NCBI GenBank assembly: GCA_900551815.1
Contig: URXE01000019.1
Location: 1 to 35,375, forward strand
Length of the DNA: 35,375 bases
Origin: an uncultured Collinsella sp.
GTDB taxonomy: Bacteria; Actinomycetota; Coriobacteriia; Coriobacteriales; Coriobacteriaceae
Reading direction: 5' to 3'
Shown: one piece after another, positions 30,612-35,375 of the stretch
How the letters are laid out: the number at the start of each line of letters is the position of its first letter
Numbering within the stretch: the first letter of the stretch is position 1
Position numbers and translations under genes: made by a program
Notes under the pieces: model-generated
Databases searched by the model: none
Seen by the model: only the letters and a program-made list of their open reading frames with translations
What the model was told of the DNA's origin: nothing

Positions 30612-31859
30612 CTACCGTTCGTTAATATAGGTACGGTGTGGAAACTTCAAGCCAGGGAATAGCTTGCTCGTCAGCTCGCAGAAATAGCCGTCCGTCATGC
30701 TCGCGATGTAATCCACCACCGCTTGATCCTTGTCGTCCTGCCAGGCATAGGTGCGATCGTAGTAGGAAAGCTGCTGCTCAATGCGCGAAATGTGATGCTT
30801 AAAGATGTAAGAGGACTCGTCGCCTTCGTTTATATCCTGCAGGCAACGGTCGTAGAGCTTTTCGAACGCCTCGCGCAGTTCCGCTTCGGAGTCGCCTTCA
30901 ATGCCGCCCTTGCTATAAATCTTTACGTAGTTCTCGCGCTTGGCTCGGCGGATTTCCTCAAACAGCTCCTCGCTCATCTCGATGCGCGGCTTGCCATAGC
31001 TGTGCTCAACGATATCGATGGAGGCATGCGTAAGTATCCAGCTGTTGTATGCCCCGCCCAGGCCATCGTCAAAGGCGTCGGGTGACAGCAGGCCCGCCGC
31101 AATAGCGTCTTGGCGATCGCGCCCAACGTAGGCAAGGATATCCGAGATGCGAACCACGCAGCCCTCGAGTGTCATGGGGCGCAGGTGCTCTATTGCGCTA
31201 TAACCCGTGGCAATGCATTCCTCGACGGTTCGGTCGAACTGGTCAAAGGAACCCATGTCCGAAAGCTCAAACACGCGTTGCTCGTACTCGCCGTTATGGC
31301 ACAAGACGCCGTCGAGCGTCTGGAGCGACACGTTACGACCGTACAGCGCATCGAGCACGCGAACCGACTGCACGTTATGAAAAAAGAAGCGGCCGGTACG
31401 CTCGTGATAGATATCGTTGAGGAATCGCTCACCGGCATGGCCGAAGGGCGTGTGGCCCAAGTCGTGGCCTAAGCCAATCGCCTCGATCAGATCGCAGTTG
31501 AGCCCCAGGGCGCGACCGATATCGCGTGCGATACGCGAGACAAGCTGCACATGCAAACCGCGGCGCGACAGATCATCATTGCTACGGAAGCTAAAAACCT
31601 GCGTTTTGCCTGCATAACGGGTGTACGCCGGAAGATGAAGAATCTTTTCGGTATCGCGCATAAATGCCGGTCGCATAAGCGTGCCTTTGTCGGCAGCGCG
31701 ATCAATACGACGAATGACCTGGTTGTCGTTGCAACGATACGGGTTGACAGAACCCGAAGCACGATCGGCGGAAATGCGCTCGACAAGCTCGGGCGACAAC
31801 GCCGACGGAATCCGGTCCATGCGCGCCTTAATGACGGCCGTTTCTTGATTAGTTGCCAT
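30612..31859 (-). CDS. dgt: Deoxyguanosinetriphosphate triphosphohydrolase-like HD protein
   Basis: The 415-residue HD-superfamily enzyme is predicted to split dNTPs into deoxynucleosides and triphosphate. The metal site is complete: His103 in SRRGLHVQL, the pair H132-D133 in GLGHDLGHTPFGHAGE, and later His/Asp residues around RISDILAYVGRD. The ATG at 31859 has AAGGAG 6 bases upstream and is preferred over 31886. It is 31 bp downstream of the prepilin-type peptidase. The last codons and stop form a small ACGAAC/GTTCGT hairpin before rarA. The preferred substrate (dGTP or others) cannot be read from the sequence. Confidence 0.9.
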   Translation of the reverse strand: MATNQETAVIKARMDRIPSALSPELVERISADRASGSVNPYRCNDNQVIRRIDRAADKGTLMRPAFMRDTEKILHLPAYTRYAGKTQVFSFRSNDDLSRRGLHVQLVSRIARDIGRALGLNCDLIEAIGLGHDLGHTPFGHAGERFLNDIYHERTGRFFFHNVQSVRVLDALYGRNVSLQTLDGVLCHNGEYEQRVFELSDMGSFDQFDRTVEECIATGYSAIEHLRPMTLEGCVVRISDILAYVGRDRQDAIAAGLLSPDAFDDGLGGAYNSWILTHASIDIVEHSYGKPRIEMSEELFEEIRRAKRENYVKIYSKGGIEGDSEAELREAFEKLYDRCLQDINEGDESSYIFKHHISRIEQQLSYYDRTYAWQDDKDQAVVDYIASMTDGYFCELTSKLFPGLKFPHRTYINER

Positions 31860-31890
31860 GGCATGCTCCTTAAGAAGGATGCACAATCGG

Positions 31891-32313
31891 TTACAACGTG
31901 CAGCCCACGACCTCGATTATGGCAAAAATCGGCACCAAAAACGGGAGCAATGGCAGGGAGCGCGATTTTGTGAAGAGGCAGGAGAGGGCAAGGACCAGGA
32001 GTGCGACGGCAAATGCCTCGATGCCGCCCAGAGGGTCAAGCGTGCAAAGCGCGAAGAGCGCCTTGGCATCCCCCATGCCGATGCCGGGGGCGTGGCGGAG
32101 GCGCCGCCAGAGCGACTCAGTGAGCACAAGGGCAAGGTAGACGATGACCGCAAGACCGGCGTGGTCAAGCGCCGTGGTAACGCCCTTGTCGAGCCAGACG
32201 CCTGCCAACGCCGCCACCGCACACACGCCGGCAAGCTCATTGGGAAACCGTCGCTCACGGGCATCAACCAACGCACCGGCAAAGATGCAAATCCAGAACG
32301 GGATATAGACCAT
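31891..32313 (-). CDS. Stand-alone A24 prepilin-type peptidase
   Basis: The 140-residue polytopic membrane protein has the two catalytic Asp of the aspartic prepilin peptidase family: Asp17 in VDARERRFPN and Asp82 in GIGMGDAK. It lacks the N-terminal cysteine-rich methyltransferase part found in PilD, like the short CpaA/TadV peptidases. About four to five membrane helices are visible. The ATG has GAGGAGGAG 5 bases upstream. No pilin or pilus assembly genes are nearby, so its substrates must be encoded elsewhere. It is probably co-transcribed with dgt. Confidence 0.87.
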   Translation of the reverse strand: MVYIPFWICIFAGALVDARERRFPNELAGVCAVAALAGVWLDKGVTTALDHAGLAVIVYLALVLTESLWRRLRHAPGIGMGDAKALFALCTLDPLGGIEAFAVALLVLALSCLFTKSRSLPLLPFLVPIFAIIEVVGCTL

Positions 32314-32345
32314 CGGACTCCTCCTCGAGCTGCATCACAAAAGCA

Positions 32346-32380
32346 AAAACCACCACAAAGGTCCCCTTTGTGGTGGTTTT
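32346..32380 (-). terminator. Intrinsic terminator of the glycosyltransferase gene
   Basis: A perfect 16-bp stem (32346-32361 with 32365-32380, built on ACCACCACAAAGG) has a 3-base loop. On the minus strand it is followed by a T-rich GCTTTTG. Confidence 0.9.
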
Positions 32381-32388
32381 GGTGGTGG

Positions 32389-33684
32389 TTATTTAGCGCC
32401 TTGCATGACCTCGTCGAGGGTGACGTTGACGGCGTGCTGCGTCGGGACCCAGTCGACCTTTAGGAACAGGGCCGCCACCGTGATGGGGATATAGCTGAAC
32501 ATAAAGATCGGAAAGGTAAACAGGTTGGTCACCAAACGCCACTTTTGCGCGCAGTGAATATGCTTGTACTCAAAGATGGTCGTGAGCAGTGCCAGGATAA
32601 AGAAGGTCTGGTACATCATCGCGAAGGTCATGATGAGCGAAGCGGCACAAGCTTGCATCTCGACCTCGGTGGCCAAGAAGCCGTGCGAAAGCCCGCCCAC
32701 GATGAGGAAGGTCGCGTTGGCGAGCATGGAGATCAGGGACAGCAGCATGCCCGGAGCGATGGTCATAAACATGTCGTAGGCAGCAAAGCGATGATAGCGG
32801 AACGTCGACTTGACCAGGTGCTTACCGTAGGTAAAGAACACCTGGTAGAAGCCCTTGGTCCAACGCATGCGCTGTTTCCAGGACGCCTTAAACGTCACGG
32901 GCTGTTCGTCAAAGAACTCCGCCGGCGCATAGCCAATGCGAATGCCGTGAATGGCGCAGAACGTGGTGAACTGGATATCCTCGGTCAGCGTATGGAACTG
33001 CCAGCCGTGCATGCCCTCGATAACGCTGGCGGAGATGAGATAGCCCGAACCCGAGACAGCGCAGGACGTCTTGCAGATATTACGCGCGTTGTTGAGGAAG
33101 CGCGCCTCGCGCAGGTACCAAGTGGCATTAGCTGCCGAGATCCACGAGCTGCCGAAGTTCTTGGAATTGCGATAGCTCGTGACCACATGGAAGCCCTGGT
33201 CAAAGGCATCGTTCATCTTAGACACGTAATCGCGGGAGATAACGTTGTCGGCATCGAAGATAAAGTAACCCTCAAACGTGTCGGGATACTCGTTGAGAAT
33301 GCGATCGAAACCAAAGTCCATGACCCAGCTCTTGCCCTTGCGGGCCAGGTCATTGCGCTCATAGACGATGGCGCCCGCCTCGCGCGCGAGCTGTGCCGTG
33401 TTATCGGTACAGGCATCGGCGACCACGAAGACCTCGATGAGCTCGGACGGATAATCCTGGTCCTTGATGGAGCGTACGAGATTGGCAATTACGGCTTCCT
33501 CGTTATGCGCCGCAATAAAGAAGGCATAACGGTGAAGTATTTTGGCCTTGGGAGGCGCGACCTCGCCACGGAGAGCGCCGATGACAAAGAAGACCACCTG
33601 GTACAGAAAGCAGACCGTGAGCAGCGTGACGACAATCTGGTTGAAGATCACGATGGGCGTGTTAGTTTGTAAAAAGGCGAGCAT
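32389..33684 (-). CDS. Family 2 membrane glycosyltransferase
   Basis: The 431-residue membrane enzyme is similar in plan to processive beta-glycosyltransferases. A membrane helix lies at about 15-38. The GT-A domain follows, with AAHNEEAVI, FDADN (the DxD nucleotide-sugar site), TEDIQF (catalytic Asp) and QRMRWTKG (the Q/RxxRW motif). Three or four C-terminal membrane helices (about 305-420) end the protein. Such enzymes build cell-surface polysaccharides such as poly-N-acetylglucosamine; the sugar used is unknown. The ATG has GGGAG 5 bases upstream. It is transcribed alone, with its own terminator. Confidence 0.88.
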   Translation of the reverse strand: MLAFLQTNTPIVIFNQIVVTLLTVCFLYQVVFFVIGALRGEVAPPKAKILHRYAFFIAAHNEEAVIANLVRSIKDQDYPSELIEVFVVADACTDNTAQLAREAGAIVYERNDLARKGKSWVMDFGFDRILNEYPDTFEGYFIFDADNVISRDYVSKMNDAFDQGFHVVTSYRNSKNFGSSWISAANATWYLREARFLNNARNICKTSCAVSGSGYLISASVIEGMHGWQFHTLTEDIQFTTFCAIHGIRIGYAPAEFFDEQPVTFKASWKQRMRWTKGFYQVFFTYGKHLVKSTFRYHRFAAYDMFMTIAPGMLLSLISMLANATFLIVGGLSHGFLATEVEMQACAASLIMTFAMMYQTFFILALLTTIFEYKHIHCAQKWRLVTNLFTFPIFMFSYIPITVAALFLKVDWVPTQHAVNVTLDEVMQGAK

Positions 33685-33721
33685 GCAGGCTCCCAGGAAC
33701 GCGTTACGTAAACAATCGTAT

Positions 33722-33748
33722 ATCTTACCGCAGGCTTACCGAGTTCAA
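33722..33748 (-). promoter_or_regulatory. Candidate promoter of the glycosyltransferase gene
   Basis: TTGAAC (33743-33748) and TAAGAT (33722-33727) on the minus strand are separated by 15 bases, a little short of the optimum. Confidence 0.35.
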
Positions 33749-33766
33749 GAAACCACCTAATACCGG

Positions 33767-34780
33767 CTAGGCTTCGAGAAGGCCAAGCTGCGGGACAATC
33801 TCGTCGCCGGCGACAGAGCGGCCAAGCGATCGCGGGGCCAGGTCGTCAAGAACCGCAGCGAGATCCCACGGCAGCTCATCGCGGCACTCAATACGCTCCC
33901 CCGTCACGGGATGGTCGAATGCGACGCGCCAGGAATGAAGGAATTGCCTGGTCAGTCCCTGATCGGCACGCGCATCGCACTTGCCGTAGAGTGGATCGCC
34001 CACGCAGGCGTGGTTGATATGGCGCATATGAACGCGAATCTGATGCGTGCGGCCCGTAAACAGGTGACACTCGACGAGCGTATAGCCGTCGTCAAATCGC
34101 GTGGAATCGAAGCGCTCGAGGACTTTAAAGGTCGTAATGGCCTGGCGCGCGAACGGATCGTCGGAAACCGCCATCTTGACACGGTCGCGCGTCGATCGGG
34201 CAATGCCGGTGTTGATGGTGCCCTCATCCATAGCGATATGACCGTGAACGAGCGTAATGTAGCGGCGGTCGAGCGTGCGCGTGCGGATGAGATTTTGGAG
34301 CGCGCGCTGGGTGTCGTCGTCCTTGGCCGCAAGCATAAGACCCGAGGTATCGCGATCCAAACGATGCACGATGCCGGGGCGGTCCTCGCCCTGCACGGTG
34401 CCCAGATGGTCGATACCACAGTGATAGACCAGGGCATTCGCGAGCGTACCGCTCTCATGACCATGCGCAGGATGGCACACCAGTCCGCGCTGCTTGGAAA
34501 GTACAATGAGATAGTCGTCCTCATAGCGAATGTCGAGCGGGATGGCCTCGGGAATCACGTCGGTCGGGTCGTGCGGCTCGGGCAGGTCGACCGAAATGCG
34601 GTCGCCGGCGCGCACGGAGTACTTTTTGGACAGGCAGGTCTCGCCATTGACAGCGACGGCGCCACCCTCGATCAGATGCGCGCAGGCAGAACGTGTAGGG
34701 CAGCCGTCATTGGCGCCCAGATAAGCGTCAAGACGCTGACCGGCGGCATCGTCGGCAACAAGAATATGGATGTCGGCCAT
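33767..34780 (-). CDS. rluD: RluA/RluD family 23S rRNA pseudouridine synthase
   Basis: The 337-residue protein has an N-terminal S4 RNA-binding domain (about 15-65) and a RluA-type catalytic domain. The catalytic motif HRLDRDTSGLML has Asp142, and the later RTHQIRVHM and GDPLYG stretches are diagnostic. It isomerises uridines in rRNA or tRNA; the target site is not certain. The ATG overlaps the lspA stop by one base (TAATG). The lspA-rluD pairing is very common in Gram-positive bacteria. Confidence 0.92.
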   Translation of the reverse strand: MADIHILVADDAAGQRLDAYLGANDGCPTRSACAHLIEGGAVAVNGETCLSKKYSVRAGDRISVDLPEPHDPTDVIPEAIPLDIRYEDDYLIVLSKQRGLVCHPAHGHESGTLANALVYHCGIDHLGTVQGEDRPGIVHRLDRDTSGLMLAAKDDDTQRALQNLIRTRTLDRRYITLVHGHIAMDEGTINTGIARSTRDRVKMAVSDDPFARQAITTFKVLERFDSTRFDDGYTLVECHLFTGRTHQIRVHMRHINHACVGDPLYGKCDARADQGLTRQFLHSWRVAFDHPVTGERIECRDELPWDLAAVLDDLAPRSLGRSVAGDEIVPQLGLLEA

Positions 34781-35361
34781 TAGCGCTCGTTCCTTTCGCG
34801 AATTTTGCGGGCACGCTCCCCGCGTTGCTGGGCCTTGCGCTTAGCACGGGCCTCGTCACGGGCGTTAAGCTCGGCGGTCGCATCGACCTCACGGGCAGCG
34901 GGGCTCAAGAACATGTAGCCGAAGAGGGCGAGCACGACACCCAAGGTAATGCCGATATCGGCCACATTGAAGACGGGGAAGTCAATGAAGGTGGTGGCAA
35001 TAAAATCGGTCACGAAGCCAAAGGCCAAACGATCGATAGCGTTGCCGATAGCACCGCCCGCAACCATGGCCATGCCCACAACCTCAAGATGGGCGAGCTG
35101 GGGTGCACGAACGAGGTACACGACAATAGCGCTAATGACCGCCAACGCCAGCACGGCAAACGCGATGCCATGCCCCTCGCCCATACTAAAGGCAGCACCG
35201 ATATTGCGGACAAACATAAAGTCGATGACACCGGGGATAACAGTCACATGCAAAGCTTCGCCCACGGCACGAACCGCAAGCTTGGTCAGCTGGTCAACAA
35301 GCAGCACAACGAGCGCTACCCCACCAGCAACACCCAACCGCCAACGCAAAGGCGGCGTCAT
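34780..35361 (-). CDS. lspA: Lipoprotein signal peptidase (signal peptidase II)
   Basis: The 193-residue aspartic membrane protease removes signal peptides from prolipoproteins. Four membrane helices are visible (about 10-30, 64-84, 93-110 and 134-152). The conserved VRNIGAAFS and the catalytic pair Asp119 (in FVTDF) and Asp135 (in FNVADIGI) are intact. An Arg/Lys/Glu/Ala-rich cytoplasmic tail of about 38 residues is unusual in length. The first ATG is 14 bases from the window end, with only GGGG near it, so a start further upstream, outside the window, cannot be excluded. Confidence 0.93.
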   Translation of the reverse strand: MTPPLRWRLGVAGGVALVVLLVDQLTKLAVRAVGEALHVTVIPGVIDFMFVRNIGAAFSMGEGHGIAFAVLALAVISAIVVYLVRAPQLAHLEVVGMAMVAGGAIGNAIDRLAFGFVTDFIATTFIDFPVFNVADIGITLGVVLALFGYMFLSPAAREVDATAELNARDEARAKRKAQQRGERARKIRERNER

Positions 35362-35375
35362 ATCCCCAGCACGAC

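Overview
The window is GC-rich chromosomal DNA with strong G/C preference at third codon positions, Shine-Dalgarno starts, many ATGA/TAATG overlaps and almost all genes on the minus strand. Gene content and order (efp-asp23-nusB-xseB-tlyA-nadK-recN; alaS-ruvX-mltG-yqeG-aroK-aroB-like; an RsbW-like/SigB pair; a fructose PTS next to HPr and Enzyme I) fit a high-GC Gram-positive gut actinobacterium of the Coriobacteriia, most likely Collinsella. That placement is inference from gene content and style; no rRNA is present to confirm it.

Layout: (1) 0.1-2.2 kb: a TetR-type regulator and a flippase-like membrane protein. (2) 2.3-4.1 kb: tRNA-Glu(CUC) with its own promoter and terminator, a 113-bp inverted-repeat element and the CCA-adding enzyme. 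(3) 4.2-12.1 kb: a carbohydrate island with two paralogous 1-phosphofructokinases, Enzyme I, HPr, a B-C-A fructose permease and a divergent RpiR regulator. The cell would take up fructose as fructose-1-phosphate and phosphorylate it to fructose-1,6-bisphosphate. (4) 12.4-17.5 kb: one long minus-strand operon for translation, RNA and DNA maintenance (EF-P to RecN). (5) 17.6-18.8 kb: an Xaa-Pro peptidase with a hairpin leader. (6) 18.9-25.5 kb: a six-gene operon from alaS down to a shikimate kinase and a degenerate AroB-like protein. (7) 25.7 kb: one AT-richer small membrane ORF on the plus strand, the only coding sequence besides rpiR on that strand. (8) 25.9-29.1 kb: a four-gene group of DUF948-like protein, RsbW-like protein, SigB-family sigma factor and AI-2E-type transporter. 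(9) 29.2-35.4 kb: RarA, a dGTPase-family HD hydrolase, a stand-alone prepilin-type peptidase, a membrane glycosyltransferase, an RluD-type pseudouridine synthase and the lipoprotein signal peptidase.

Most of the window is housekeeping. The most unusual signals are: several long, near-perfect inverted repeats without coding capacity in intergenic gaps (2.5, 8.6, 8.9 and 12.2 kb), one of whose arm sequences also recurs at 0.08 kb; an AroB-like protein in which the expected metal-ligand motifs are all replaced; an RsbW-like protein lacking the usual ATP-binding boxes; two tandem fructokinases that share a Cys in place of the first Gly of the GAGD motif; an orphan xseB; and the small membrane ORF preceded by a perfect 16-bp tandem duplication. 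I did not find a clear new defence or biosynthetic system.
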